Shown piece after piece: positions 1-10,915 of a stretch of 64,000 bases of DNA. Made by a program: the position numbers and the translations under genes. Source of the stretch: Aquarana catesbeiana (lineage: Eukaryota; Chordata; Amphibia; Anura; Ranidae). Within the stretch, counting starts at the first letter, position 1, and each line of letters begins with the position of its first letter. The notes under the pieces are model-generated. The model was not told where the DNA came from. It worked only from the letters and a program-made list of their open reading frames with translations, and ran no database searches. The stretch covers positions 333,568,039 through 333,632,038 of the forward strand of contig NC_133328.1 of the NCBI RefSeq assembly GCF_042186555.1, written 5' to 3'.

Positions 1-364
1 TCACTGGAGTACCTGTGTGGGACACCCTAAAAAGTTTGTTCTTGTGTCCCACACTAGTGCTCCTAGAGTCCAGATGTGTAAACAGTTGCTGAGTGTCCTC
101 TCCTTACATTACACTGAATCAAGTTTGCAATTCATTCTAGTTACAAACACATCTAGACAACAATGTCCTAAACTGCCTTTAATACAAATTAGCATGACCA
201 AATGTAATTAACTCTGTATCTGCCAAAAACATGTTTCCTACGACCGATTACTGTGCCCACGAGCCTGAAAGTCGCCATTTTATACTGTACAATAGTAAAG
301 AAAAGCTCATGGAGCACATGGAGCACATGCAAGTTATAATAATAATAATAGGAACACACGACAA
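1..364. other. No recognised gene
   Basis: I see only short open frames with no family signal here. A short direct repeat of GAGCACATG lies near 311-328, followed by an ATA-rich run. It may be 3' untranslated or flanking DNA of the minus-strand Myb-like gene that starts at 365. Confidence 0.4.
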
Positions 365-721
365 CTACTTACTTTTTAGAAGCACTTTCTTGATTCTTCT
401 GTACTGATCCTGCTCCCTCAATTTCAGGTCTGACCAGCGTTTCCTCAATTGCTCCTTGGATCGTCGTACCCCAAAATTCCTGTGAAGACTCTTCACAACT
501 TTAGTCATGATCTTGGCCTTTCTCACATTTGGGTTTAGGTAAGGTCCATACTTCCCATCATAGTCGGCCCTCTTCAAGATGTCCACCATCTGCACCATCT
601 CTACAAAGGCCATATTTGAGGCCTTAAATCTTCTCCTCCGGGATCGGGACGTTTCAGGCTCCGGGCTTTCCTCCTCCTTGTTACTGCTATTATGCACCTG
701 CTGTGTCTCCGCCATGTTCAT
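365..721 (-). CDS. Myb/SANT-like DNA-binding protein, transposon-associated type
   Basis: The frame is open for 151 codons; I place the start at the MNMAET methionine (721) or the MAET one (715), because the upstream residues look like untranslated sequence. The product starts with an acidic Ser/Glu-rich stretch, then an Arg-rich patch (SRSRRRR), then a trihelix or Myb/SANT-like domain ending in RKRWSDLKLREQDQYRRIKK. That ending is typical of Myb_DNA-bind_5-type proteins, which occur both in Harbinger transposons and in domesticated genes. The frame ends at 365, just past a good splice donor (AGTAAGT on minus, about 373-367), so the last codons may be intronic and further exons could lie leftward. 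It is divergent from the MADF pseudogene, about 300 bp away. It is not visibly broken, but whether it is expressed cannot be told. Confidence 0.5.
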   Translation of the reverse strand: MNMAETQQVHNSSNKEEESPEPETSRSRRRRFKASNMAFVEMVQMVDILKRADYDGKYGPYLNPNVRKAKIMTKVVKSLHRNFGVRRSKEQLRKRWSDLKLREQDQYRRIKKVLLKSK

Positions 722-799
722 CTCCCACTGTGCTGAAAGAGAAGGGGAGTGGAATATTCTAGAAAGAACACCAGGGGCGGGCGACGTTTCACGCATGCG

Positions 800-1015
800 C
801 AGTGTATATAAAGTTAACACTCGTGTGTCGTACGTACGTTCTGTGTGTGGAGGAAGGAGGACCGGAAGCGACGAACGTTATAATGAAGGTAACGTTTTAA
901 CTTGGGACATCAGTGGCCTATACTTATTATAGATTGAGGCCTATATTGGGATACGATTAGGAGAGTTTAGCCTGAAATTTTGTGTTTTTGTATTGTGTTT
1001 GGTCTTTCAGCAAAG
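800..1015 (+). promoter_or_regulatory. Candidate promoter and 5' leader of the MADF gene
   Basis: A TATATAA box lies at about 805-811. Downstream, AAG|GTAACG near 888 resembles a splice donor, and a polypyrimidine-poor but plausible acceptor (GGTCTTTCAG) ends at 1010, five bases before the ATG of the MADF frame. This would give a short spliced leader. The same interval separates the divergent Myb-like gene, so it could act in both directions. This is inference from motifs only. Confidence 0.3.
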
Positions 1016-1467
1016 ATGAAACAATTCAAAGACCCGGATTTCTTGGCCAGTTCATTGACAAATAGAGGGATATGCGTAATTTGTGGGAGGTTAAAAACCC
1101 CTTATATCGCAATAAACCACCTAGGAAGGCATCGCTGGAGAAACTGCTGCAATTTGTGAAGACGCAGGTCCCCAAGGCAGACATTGAGTTTGTGGAGAGG
1201 AAAATCGGTAGCTTAAGAAGCACGTATAGGAAGGAGCTTAATAAGATCCAGGCTTCCATTAGGTCAGGAACAGCAGCAGAGGATGTGTATGTACCCAGTC
1301 TGTGGTACTACACCAGGATGTGGTTTCTGGAAGACCAGATGGAAGCCAGGGAATCACTTTCCACACTTCCATCCAGCCTTCCCTCCACCCTTCCCTCAAC
1401 CCCAGCTGAGGCTTCTGAGGACCAACCTGGGCCTTCCATCCTGGAAGAAGTGGAGGAGCCCAGCTAG
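1016..1467 (+). pseudogene. MADF-domain DNA-binding protein, broken
   Basis: The open part (1072-1467, 131 codons) carries a MADF (Myb/SANT-like) domain: LWEVKNPLYRN, a helix with LEKLLQFVKTQVP, then VERKIGSLRSTYRKELNKI and the aromatic SLWYYTRMWFLEDQ, followed by a Ser/Pro-rich tail. The natural start appears to be the ATG at 1016 (MKQFKDPDFLA). Between 1016 and 1072 the frame is lost twice: a one-base loss near 1050 and a TAG where a Tyr codon is expected just before RDM. MADF proteins bind DNA and are found in transposon-borne and host gene families. A possible splice donor follows the tail, and a candidate downstream exon lies at 1748-2100. Confidence 0.6.
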
Positions 1468-1747
1468 AGCCAGGTATAGTATTTTTTAACATATTTATTG
1501 TCCTAAAATTATTGTTGTTAACTAGATGTTATTATTGCTAACAAATGAATGATTGAACAAAAAGTGTTTTACATATCAATAGACAGTAGGGGCCAAAAAT
1601 TATTGTGACAAGAATGAAAACTGCTGGGCTCGGAATGATAGTCTTTTCTATTCATTAACATTCAATTTGCAGCAGTCATGAGCTGAAAATTGTGTGTGAT
1701 TGATGAACCAAAAACTAAAACTATGTCCCTTTTTCATACACAGGAAG

Positions 1748-2100
1748 ATCTCAGGCAGAACGAGGCTCTGGAATGTGGCACACAGGAGGAGGTGGGGTAA
1801 GTGTCAGCCAGGAAGAGGTGGGGGTAAGTGTCAGCCAGGAGGTGGTGGGCTCAGTAGGAGCCTCACCCAATTCCAGGTGCCTCCCCTCCGCCTTCCAACA
1901 AAAAGGGCCAGGAAGGGGAGTATTGTGGAGGAGGCAGCACTGGGCCTCATTAAGGAGGCTAATGCGGCCCTGAAACCCCCCCAATGCTGAAGAGGCCTAT
2001 GGCTACTATATAGCTTCCAAATTGCTGCAAATGGAGGAGGGCCAACGCACAACTGTGAAAAACTTTTTGTTGAGGCCATTCACAAGGGGTTGAGGGGCCA
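1748..2100 (+). pseudogene. Likely C-terminal exon of the MADF gene, broken
   Basis: A splice-acceptor-like tract (TTTTTCATACACAG) ends near 1743. The following frame reads EDLRQNEALE, then a Gln/Glu/Val-rich stretch made by a tandem duplication of about 27 bp (1794-1850), then, in shifted frames, RLPTKRARKGS, EEAALGLIKEANAAL and EEAYGYYIASKLLQM. The last parts resemble the C-terminal region that follows MADF domains. At least two frameshifts separate these pieces (near 1875 and 1985). Confidence 0.4.
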
Positions 2101-2189
2101 AATGACCGATGACATACACTTATGTGTGCTCGACCCATCCTCCTCCTGCCACAAGTCCACCTCCAAAGCCACAACCTCAAAGAAAGGCT

Positions 2190-2395
2190 GTGGGAAAGGC
2201 TGCAGGGAAGCATGGAGGGAAGGCTGCAAGGAAGACAAGAAAGTGATGGCCTGGGTTCAGTCTGGTCTGACAGAAGACGCAGGCTGTTGTAGTACCACAG
2301 CCTGGGGACATATACATCATCTGCTGCTGTTCATGATCTCTGGGAGTCCTGGACCAGATTGTGCTCCCTGTTATATGGACTTCTCAAGCTACCAA
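2190..2395 (-). pseudogene. Inverted second fragment of a MADF gene
   Basis: Read on minus, this stretch repeats the central part of the MADF exon at about 1250-1420, including the equivalent of AAEDVYVPSLWYY (here AADDVYVPRLWYY, allowing frame damage). The two fragments point at each other, about 900 bp apart. It is a diverged copy rather than a recent duplicate. Confidence 0.5.
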
Positions 2396-2400
2396 TTTTA

Positions 2401-2935
2401 ATTTAAGAAGAGTTGATGTCTGCCCAGGGTACAAAGGCTTCACAAATTCAAGCAGTTTATCCAGCATTGCCTTCCTCTTTATTTTGTTATTATGAGCCAG
2501 AATAAATGGAGATTTTTTTTTATATGAAAATACTTGCCTATGTGTTTTTCTTCAAATAGGACAGTTTGTGAGTAGGCAATTACATTTCAAAAATACAATG
2601 TCAAATTAACAAGGGACACCAACCAACCTCCTTGAGGTTTAAAAATACAAGATAATAATGTTGTTGTGGAAAAATTATGGAGATCACTAGAAAATCATTT
2701 AAAAAGAATCCAAAAAAAGGAGTTCTTGATTAAAAAAAAGATGGTTATAAAAAATAATTCTAAACATTATTATGGAGATCTGGCTTTAAAAACAAAAAAT
2801 ATTATTCAGGAGATCACGAGAAATAATAAAGAAATACGTTTGTGAGAACTCTGTGAATATCAGCAGCAAAACAACTTCATTCTTCTAGCATTATAAAGAA
2901 CAAAAGAATGCGCTGCATTAAAAGATCCAAAAATT
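2401..2935. other. AT-rich stretch, nothing recognised
   Basis: This is A/T-rich with several AATAAA-like motifs. I see no coding signal and no repeat boundary. Confidence 0.4.
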
Positions 2936-3242
2936 TACAGTGTGACGAATGTGCTAGCTCCATTACAAATGCTAGTTTTACCAGACCGAGCACTTCCGTC
3001 TCGTATTTGATTTTGAGATTGCATGATTTTTGGTGCGTCGGAATTGCATACAGACGATCTCATTTTTGGCTAGGAACTTTTTCTGACCGGAAAATTGAGA
3101 ACCTGCTCGCAATCTTTTGCTGGCTGTAATTCCACCAGCAAAAGTCAGATGGAGCATACACACGGTCACACGGTCACATTTTCCAACCAAAAGCTCTCAT
3201 CTGAGTTTTACTGGTGGCATTTCCGATTGTGTGTACGGGGCA
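2936..3242. repeat. Harbinger-type MITE, partial
   Basis: The right end reads GTGTGTACGGGGCA followed by TGA, matching the terminal repeat of the better copies at 11890 and 47071. Internally it shares with the copy at 12942-13327 a block containing GAGAACCTGCTC and CAGCAAAAGTC and a nested ACACACGGTC motif. I could not find a left terminal repeat. Confidence 0.55.
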
Positions 3243-3272
3243 TGAGGATTACCATCCTTTCTGGTTATATCA

Positions 3273-4046
3273 TGATGAGAAGTTATTAATAAACTTCCGC
3301 TAATAGTTGGCAAAGCCCAGGAAACGCTGCAGAGGACATAAACCCATGAATCAGGGCCACTGTAGAACTGCCAAAAGTTTCTCTGGGTCCATCGAAAAAC
3401 CAGCAGTGGAAATGACATAGCCCAGGAATTTCATTTCCTGTTCATGATGGAACTCACACTTCTCCAGTTTACAATAGAGATTGTTCTCTCTTAGTTTCTG
3501 AAGCACACGACAGACATCTGTGTGGTGGCTCTCCAGGGACTTGAAAAATAAGAGGATATCATCGAGATAAACCACCACACATAGCTGCAACAAATCTTGG
3601 AGGGCATCGTTAATAAATTCCTGGAAAACTGCCGGGGCATTACAAAGGCCAAAAGGCATTACGAGGTACTCATAATGGCCTGTTCTGGTATTAAACGCAG
3701 TTTTCCACTCGTTGCTCTCCTTAATCCTCATGAGATTGTATGCCCCTCTCAAATCAAGCTTCACGAAAACCGTAATCAACAGAATCGGATAGGCATTCTT
3801 AATTGTTAACCGATTGAGACCCCTGTAATCAATATAAGGTCTCAGTTCACCACTCTTCTTCACAAAGAAGAAACCAGCACCAGCAGGAGACAAGGATTTG
3901 CGGATGAAACCTCCAGAAAGTGCGTCTGCAACATACTCCTCCATGGTCTTATCCTCCAAGACCGACAAAGGGTAAACCCGGCCACGAGGGGGTATGGCAC
4001 CAGGTTGAAGGTCACTTGCGCAATCATATGGCCGGTATGAAGGCAA
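3273..4046 (-). pseudogene. Gypsy pol: reverse transcriptase fragment
   Basis: The 231-codon frame carries the RT core of Ty3/gypsy type: ELRPYIDYRGLN, VKLDLRGAYN (catalytic Asp of motif A), MPFGLCNAPAVFQ (motif B), and YLDDILLF (the catalytic Asp pair). It ends with the region joining RT to RNase H; beyond 3351 the frame is shifted, but a match to the LQRFLGFANYYRKF-type motif can be traced to about 3275. The thumb is present and RNase H is absent. The region from 4046 to 4590 should hold protease and shows no clean frame. Confidence 0.8.
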
Positions 4047-4594
4047 ACAATATAAAATCGCGGTACTCCTCCAGCAGGAAGGAGAGTGAAGAGGTGCACA
4101 GGACCTTGGCTACCTTTGGAAGCATGTCTCACTGCATTGTGGTGACCAAGATAGAACCTCAGCATGGAGCCAATCAAAAGAGGGGTTGTGCCTCTGTAAC
4201 CAAGGATAACCAATAACCAGCAGAAACTTACAGTAGGTGAGGAAATAACTTGGAATTGGATTATCTCATGGGGAAGAGCCCTTACGGCCATGGACAACAG
4301 AACCGTCTCATGAGTCACATGGGCAGGCTGTAGAGGTCTCCTGTCAAGAGTCTCATTTGCAAGTGGAGTGTCACGCAGCTGCAGCAGAATCGAGTGCTTT
4401 GATACAAAAGCAGCATCAATGAACAGGCCTGCAGCCCAGAGTCGATTAGAGCCTGTATCTCAATGGATGACTTAGCCCAAGAAAGGATGAGTGAAACCAG
4501 GAGCTTATCCTTCTGGATAACTGGGGATGGAACAACACCACCTAAGGTCTGTCCAGGCAGGACCTCAAGGTTCGGCGTTCCCTGGATGGGTAGG

Positions 4595-5569
4595 ACAAGA
4601 CTTCAAAAAGTGACCTGCTTGGCCACAATAAAGGCACAATCTCTTCTTCGTCCTAAAGGTTCTCTAATTCGCAGAGAGACGTGTGAAGCCCAAGTGCATG
4701 GGTTCATCTTCACTGACCAACTCAGTATCAGGAGGCATGAGAGGTGAAGGAGGCACGGGTGGGACTGCAAAGCTCGGAGGCAAACGTACAGGAGGCTTAT
4801 GCAAGCGTTCCTTAAAAGAGAGTCTTTCTCTGAGTCTGGAGTCAATGAGGATGGCAAATGTGATCAACTTTTCCAGTTCAGTGAGTATATCTCGGGCTGC
4901 TATAGCATCCTTGATGGAATCCGAGAGACCACGAGAAAAAGCAGCCATGAGGGCCTTATTGTTCCAAGCGACCTCTGCTGCCAGAGTACAGAATTCTATA
5001 ACGTAGTCGGCAACAGTTCTTGTACTCTGATGGACATGAGGCACTTGACAGCAGAAGCGGAGCATGCGGGAACATCAAATATCCTTTTAAAAGGAGGCCA
5101 CAAACTCAGGGTAACTTAAGACAACAGGTTTTTGCAACTCCCATAGAGGGTTTGCCCAGGCTAAGGCTCTCTCAGAAAACAAAGACATTGTGAAACCTAC
5201 TTTGCTTCTGTCTGTGGGAAATGCCTGGGGCAGCATCTCAAAGTATATCTCAGCCTGGTTGAGAAACCCTCTGCATTGAACTGGATCGCCCCCAAATCGC
5301 TGGGGAAGAGGAGCTAAACCAGACATACCTCTTATAGAGGTAATACTTGAGGCGGGTGCCTGCACAGAGACTGGTGCAGCAGCAGGGATGGCCTGCAACT
5401 CAGGTTGAACCAGAGCAGCCACAGTGGGAGATTCCAGGTGAGCCGTGCGACTCAGGAGCATTTGTAACGCTATGGCAAACTGATCCATGCGGTGATCTTG
5501 CTTATCTAATCTGGTAAAAATATTACCAACAAGTGGATTGACTGTATCTTCTGAATTCATGGCCTTCAT
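4595..5569 (-). pseudogene. Gypsy gag with CCHC zinc knuckle, frameshifted
   Basis: The start is the ATG at 5569 (MKAMNSEDT). The first frame (160 codons) holds a likely coiled coil, an Ala/Pro/Val-rich linker and the start of a capsid domain (QRFGGDPVQCRGFLNQ). A frameshift near 5090 moves the capsid into a second frame (to 4664; VADYVIEFCTLAAEVAWN, FSRGLSDSIKDAI). A second shift near 4660 precedes a CCHC zinc knuckle, CLYCGQAGHFLKSC, at 4636-4595. This layout is that of vertebrate gypsy gag proteins. Confidence 0.75.
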
Positions 5570-5579
5570 CTACTTTCAG

Positions 5580-5984
5580 AAACCATGAAATCAGACCGAG
5601 ACAGAAGTACAGTTAAATCACACTTGTTTAATAATAAAAGTAAAAAAGAACAAACGTAGTCAAAACATAGCCAAAGTTCAGTAACCGGAGCAGATAGTCA
5701 GCCAAGCCAGGAGTCAGGGATCCAAGTAGTGGAACAGCAAGCAGGATCTGTAGCCAGAAGGGATGTCAGCAAAGCCAGTCTTTAAACAGGAATGCAGGAG
5801 ATAGTTTCTTGTGATGTGACCAAGGCGAAGGCAAAGCTCCTCTGGATTGGACGGCTTAAGTAGACAGGACTGTCTAGCAGGATCATCAACAGCTGGGTAA
5901 CTGTGGAGAGAGATTGGAGCTGGCAATTAGCCGACACCTGAGCGGCCATCTCAGAGAAGGAAGGGCTGAGCCCAGCCCTGACAT
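5580..5984 (-). repeat. Candidate 5' LTR of the gypsy element
   Basis: On minus it begins TGTCAGGGCTGGG at 5984 and runs about 400 bp to just before gag. It contains an ATTAAA-type polyadenylation signal followed by a T-rich/GT-rich stretch ending near GGTTTCTGA. I could not find a clear primer-binding site between it and the gag ATG, so the inner boundary is uncertain. Confidence 0.5.
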
Positions 5985-6480
5985 CCTGCACTTACATTTC
6001 TTTCCTGTAAAGGAATGTCTCATGAAAGCATCTATCTCAATATACTCTTCAAAAGTGCAAAAATCTCCCTACCATTACCAAATCCCTCAGGAATGAGAAT
6101 CAGCTACAGATGGGGTGCCCTACCAAGATTACTATCACACAGGATGGTTCCATGCACATGGTGGATTCTCTGGAAAAAGGCCTCTCTCTCCTGAAGGCCT
6201 GGCATATCTTACCTGAGCCATCAAATAGCTTCCCCTCTCCTAAATGGGCTCAACATGTGGATCTGGAATTGTGACTGCTAACTTCCCAAAATTATTGTAA
6301 ACACAACTAAACCTGTCAGGGAACAATATTGATAGCTCCAATGCTTCCCTGTGTTGAAGAGATACCTTATAGGCCTTACATTTTTGTTTCTCCACCCCTG
6401 TCCAAGCCTGAGCAGCACAATGCTCCACAAGGGTACTAGTGACCCATTATTTTCCTTCAGGTTACACCTAATGTTTATAT
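5985..6480. other. Unassigned stretch between gypsy and PLE remnants
   Basis: No coding signal or repeat boundary is clear. It could contain decayed N-terminal sequence of the PLE that becomes recognisable from about 6560. Confidence 0.35.
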
Positions 6481-6559
6481 GTTACTTGCTGTTTTTCTTT
6501 TGTTTATTCTTTTAATTTTTTTGCATCACAAGTCAGTTACTAGGAGAATACATCAGGAA

Positions 6560-7665
6560 CTGAGACTCCCTACAAGCAAAGGGGACTGCTATGGGAGCCA
6601 ACTTTGCTCCTTCCTATGCAAACCTGGGTTACTGGGAAAAAAAAACTTTATTTGGCAAAACCATCCCCATTCAGAAAATATCACCTTTTTTGAGCACTAT
6701 ATTGATGACCTAATTGTGATCTGGGATGGCCCTTCTCATCTGATTGCCTCATTTGTGGACCATTGTAATCACAATCCTTATGAGCTTGCTTTAACCCATG
6801 TTTTGGATCCCACCAGCTTGGCTTATCTCAGCTGACAACTCCTTTTTACATTTCCAAAGTTGCCACTACCCAAAGTGGACAAAAAACATACCCAAAGGAC
6901 AGTTTTGTCGTCTTAGACAGAATTGCACTCTGGATATCGATTATGCAGCATCCCCCTTAAAAATAAATTCGCTGACAAACAATACCCCAAGGAATTGGTA
7001 GATGAGGCGTGTACTCTATACGCCAAGGGAAAACCCACCAAAACAGAAAAAAGCAAAATAGATCATTCCACTAGATTCATTACCACCTTTCACTTTGAGT
7101 ACCAAAAAATGGAAAATATTATGAGTAAATACTGGAGCATTTTATTATATGATCCCCTCCTCAAAACCATCCTTCCTAAGGTACCCAGAATCACTTATCA
7201 TAAAGCCCCCAATCTTAAAAACAAAATTGCCCCTAGCAAACTCAAAACCATCCAGATTAGCAACCAACCCACCACTCTCATACCTCTGGTTGGTATGTAC
7301 CAATGCAAAAAAGCTCTATATAAAACTTGCTCTTTTATCACACATGAACAGAAGTCATTTTTTTCAAAAGGTAAAACCTATCAGATAGATCAATTTTATA
7401 ATTGCTCTTCTGATTTGGTTGTGTATGGCCCTATATGCCCTTGTGGGTTGATTTATGTCGGTCGAATGATCTGCCCACTTAGGTAGCATTTCGGTCAACA
7501 CCGTAGATTAATAGATGGCGGTAAGGACATGCACAGTGTTCCACGGCATTTTGCTAAATATCATAAAAATCCACCATGGGTCTTACTGCATGGGTAATTG
7601 AGCAAATTCCCAAATCACTTACTGCAGCAGAATGTTTCCTTGTCAAAGAGATTTATTGATTGCAC
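6560..7665 (+). pseudogene. PLE reverse transcriptase to GIY-YIG, broken
   Basis: RT motif B (KGTAMGANFAPSYANL) lies near 6570-6630 and the catalytic YIDD at 6698-6709, followed by LIVIWDGP. Next come NCTLDIDY near 6920 and, in the 187-codon frame 6923-7486, the PLE connector (TFHFEYQKMENIMSKYWSILLYDPLL) and the GIY-YIG start CGLIYVGRMICPLR. A TAG at 7484-7486 sits where a Gln or similar residue is expected. The rest of the nuclease can be followed in pieces to about 7665. At least three frameshifts occur between 6480 and 6930. Confidence 0.75.
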
Positions 7666-7674
7666 AATAAAATG

Positions 7675-8372
7675 AAAGTCCATTGGTTACATGTACAAGG
7701 ATGTATAAACATAAGCTCTTTGTTAAACAATAAAACAAATTATATATATAGGTAACATAGTATGTTATTGTTTGCATTAAACTTCATCACATACATTTAA
7801 TTAATTAATTAATTAACTGCTCTATGTTACTTTATCTTATAAGTATTGAAGTTGTAACTATTAATATCTAACAAAAGATATCTTAAAAAACTTAGTACAT
7901 ATATCGGTCTAGTATGTATTAATATAGAGCAGATATGGATGAACAAATATTGTACCATAACATAAAATGAGATAAAAAAAGAAAAGTAAGAGAAAAGGAA
8001 GGAGAAGAAAGAATAGATAAAAAGTAAGTTTACAAGGTCTGTTCAGGCACCAGAGCATGGTTCTGCGTATTTATTCCATGTATGAATAAAAATGTGGTTA
8101 CACGGTTTTTGTTAAGTAATCAGGTAAATAGTCAGTTACCATGGCTGAAGGACTGAATCATTGAAATTTGGGGGTAAATGAGTCTTTATCTATGGATTCC
8201 ATATTTTTTTGGAATTTTGGAATTTGGTTGTCTTCAATAGCAAACATTTTAGCATGAGACATTACAGAATTCATTCTGCTCTTGGTTTCAGCCAATGACA
8301 GTTTTGGTGATTTCCATGCTTTTGCCATTGTTTGTTTAGCAGCAGCAGAACGTTTCAAAAAACTGTGCACAA
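7675..8372 (-). mobile_element. 5'-truncated L1 LINE, 3' end
   Basis: Minus-strand residues at 8370-8158 (MAKAWKSPKLSLAETKSRMN, then FAIEDNQIPKFQKN) match the far C-terminus of L1 ORF2. The rest leftward is AT-rich 3' untranslated sequence. TGCACAA occurs at both edges (about 7666-7672 and 8363-8369) and may be the target duplication. The insertion splits the PLE 1 coding sequence. Confidence 0.6.
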
Positions 8373-8374
8373 GG

Positions 8375-8456
8375 GAGACATTCTGGATTTATAGTCTCGA
8401 TGTCCTCTCGCCCGGTGGCCTCAATGAGGGCAAAGAGATAGCTACTGTATTATAAA
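8375..8456 (+). pseudogene. Last codons of the PLE 1 protein
   Basis: The frame reads RETFWIYSLDVLSPGGLNEG and ends in a stop near 8453. SPGGLNEG matches the C-terminal motif of PLE 3 (SPGLNEG) and PLE 2 (PPGLNEA). This fixes where the PLE coding sequence resumes after the L1 insertion. Confidence 0.7.
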
Positions 8457-8627
8457 TATTTATTGTCTAGATTTATTTCTTATTACCTCCATTATCTCCA
8501 ATCTTTACCAAATACATTTTTTTCATCTCTACTACAGGTTTTTATACATATACACTATATCTCTTTTTTATATATGGGGGTGGCGGGTTGGCATTCCAGT
8601 AAGTATATGATAACATCTCGCAACCCC

Positions 8628-8706
8628 TCCTCCCTTTTTTTTTCTTTCCCACACTCTTTTACTCCCCCTCCCCCCTCCCTTCCCCCCTACCCCTCCCCTT
8701 TCCCCT
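8628..8706 (+). repeat. Polypyrimidine tract in the PLE 3' region
   Basis: This is an almost uninterrupted C/T run of about 80 bases. PLE 3 carries a comparable strand-biased tract in its pseudo-LTR. Confidence 0.7.
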
Positions 8707-9011
8707 ATATCATGTGTACTAGACTATTTAAAACTATGACATTGTATACATATTTAAATTACTCTGATTCAAATGAATGCTTTTTTTATTATATGCATAT
8801 TGTGTATGTAATAACTAATTTTTCCCATATATACTTTGGTATGTATGGCTAACATTTCTTTATTTGATATATTTACAGTAATCAATCTATTTACACTAAT
8901 TGATTTTCTCCTTGAATGATCTTCTCCTTGATAACTCATGAACTATGCACCTTTTTTATATTTTATTATTATTTATTATTTCTTAGTTCCATATGTATTT
9001 TTATTTTTAAT

Positions 9012-9013
<2 letters not shown>

Positions 9014-9062
<49 letters not shown>
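9014..9062. repeat. TA dinucleotide microsatellite
   Basis: An uninterrupted AT/TA run of nearly 50 bases. Confidence 0.9.
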
Positions 9063-9066
<4 letters not shown>

Positions 9067-9789
9067 ATTATGTTCCCTTTGAATACTTCTGACCAATTAT
9101 TAATTCACCAATTTTTTCCATGTATATTTTGTATTTATAGTATGCAGTTTGATTTTTCCAGCAATGTGTCTTTTTAAATGTCCTTTTATTGTGTATTCTT
9201 TCCCTGATAATTGACTTTGGCCCTGCCCCCCAAGACTATATTAACCTTTTGCCCAGTGTCCGTCCCCCATGCTTGAGAAAGGAGTGCAGCTATTCCTACC
9301 ACCAATAACGAGCATACTCGGAAACGCGTCACAATTTTGTGATGTCACAGCCGGTCGCCACACTGTGTTTGCTTCCCAAGCATCGTTTTGGCTCAGATCA
9401 CAAGGCCATGTTATTTCCATCATACGGACGCTGTACGAGCCCTGCGGATGCCCCAGCATGGCCAGTGACTGGCTCTGGTGTCCTCTCATCTTTACTCCCG
9501 GAACCCACACTTAGTCCTGACGGCTTCATCTATGACTCCATCCTGTCCTGGTGAGCCATATGGATATCTGAAGGAGAGCTTGCTGTGCTCAACCATCCCA
9601 CCCTATCCTTACCTGGATCTGATGTGGTGCCAGCAATTCAAGGACTTGCTGTGACCTGTAGTCCTTCACCCTCTCTTCAGCCCAGAGACGTAGCTGAACT
9701 CTACATTACAGTTGTACATATGAGTGGATATTGCTTTTCTTAATAAATTATTGTTGATATATACTCAGAGGTGCCCCTTTCCTTGTTTA

Positions 9790-10660
9790 CCTTTCTTCAA
9801 CAAACTATTACATAAGGCACACAAAATACAACAAGGATCTTTGTTGCTCTGTGGAGACTTCACTCTTACTCCGGACCCCACAATAGACTCCACAACCTCA
9901 TCTAAAAGACACCCTCCATCTCTCCAACACTCGATTCAAGCCCATTACCTATATGATGCATATCGCTGGTTACATGCCAGTGAAAGAAACTTCACATGTT
10001 TCTCTAGTTATCATCACTCCTACACACAAATTGACTTATACCTATTGAATCAATGGCTCTACCAAAGTACTCTATTATTAATATTATCACATGATCAGAC
10101 CACATTTCTGTCTTGGTAACCCTTGAGGACTCACTATCTTCCACTCCTCCCTTCATCTGGAAATCTAACCCATAAATTCTACAACAACCTGAAACCAAAA
10201 CTAAGATAAAGAAGCACCTATCAGAATTCTTTAAGGATAATGTATCTTCTGTAGATGATCATTTATCTTATGGAATGCCCATAAGGTATTTATAAGAGGT
10301 ATATTCATCAAATTAGGAAGCAAAGAGCATATAAATGGTTTCACCATTGAAAATTTTACACTTGACACCCAAAATAAATGGAACCTTTCCCTTGCACTTT
10401 CTTAGAAACTATCATGTCTAGGACAAGACCGTCAGAGTCTGTTACTAGAAAGCTTTTAGAAAGCATCCAGATGACTAAAAATTACCTACTATACGAATAG
10501 GAATAGAGCTGCACCCAGCAACCAAAAGACAAGGTTTACCACCTGCAAGCTGTAGCGGATGCTTTTGGCCACTACTACAGCATGCTATACAATCTCAGCT
10601 CAGATACTCTCTAACCTACACCAGACCCAATTAGCAAATTTCTCCAACAATTGAAACTCC
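9790..10660 (+). pseudogene. L1 ORF2 endonuclease part
   Basis: The frame 9724-10119 enters L1 sequence at about FFNKLLHKAHKIQQ. It contains LLLCGDFTLTPDP (GDFN-like motif), YLYDAYRWLHASERNFTCFS and YTQIDLYLLN, the latter part of an APE-type endonuclease. The conserved SDH can be read in a shifted frame near 10090. After that, decayed linker sequence continues (WNAHKVFIRG near 10270) to about 10660. Multiple stops are present. Confidence 0.7.
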
Positions 10661-10667
10661 CCCAATT

Positions 10668-10915
10668 ACAGTGCCTTGAAAAAGTATTTATACCCCTTGA
10701 CATTTTCCACATTTTGTCATGTTACAACCAAAAACATACATGTATTTTATTGGGATTTTATGTGATAGACCAACACAAAGTGGCACATAATTGTGAACTG
10801 GAATGAAAATGATAAATGGTTTTCAATCGTTGTTACAAATAAATATGTCAAAAGTGTGGTGTGAATTTGTATTCAGCCCCCCTGAGTCAATATTTTGTAG
10901 AACAACCTTTCTACA
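10668..10915 (+). mobile_element. Tc1-like transposon, terminal fragment
   Basis: After a TA, the sequence starts CAGTGCCTTGAAAAAGTATT, a Tc1-type terminus, and continues with the typical AT-rich inverted-repeat region for about 250 bp. It has no second end. It replaces roughly the first half of the host L1 RT domain. Confidence 0.7.

Larger units (their letters stand above)
3273..5984 (-). mobile_element. Ty3/gypsy LTR retrotransposon, 5' half
   Basis: Reading from 5984 leftward the order is LTR, gag, CCHC zinc knuckle, a damaged protease region, then reverse transcriptase, which is cut off near 3273. RNase H, integrase and the 3' LTR are missing. The truncation point lies within 30 bp of the end of the Harbinger MITE at 3242, so the right half was lost at or near that junction. 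Several frameshifts show it is inactive. Confidence 0.8.
6481..9780 (+). mobile_element. Penelope-like element copy 1, decayed
   Basis: It contains PLE reverse transcriptase motifs, the connector region, a GIY-YIG endonuclease, and a long 3' non-coding region ending in an AATAAA-rich tail near 9740-9780. The tail resembles the ends of the other PLE loci here. An L1 3' end is inserted at about 7675-8372, splitting the last codons of the PLE protein from the rest. The 5' part of the element is missing. Confidence 0.7.

Noticed and set aside
2090..2401. 103-codon plus frame with Lys/Gly/Cys repeats
   Set aside because: It is largely the antisense of the inverted MADF fragment at 2190-2395.
7795..7815. 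TTAA repeat run as a possible regulatory site
   Set aside because: It is a short simple repeat in an L1 3' untranslated region.
9241..9554. Three overlapping 71-89-codon frames
   Set aside because: They lie in the 3' region of PLE 1 and show no conserved protein features.
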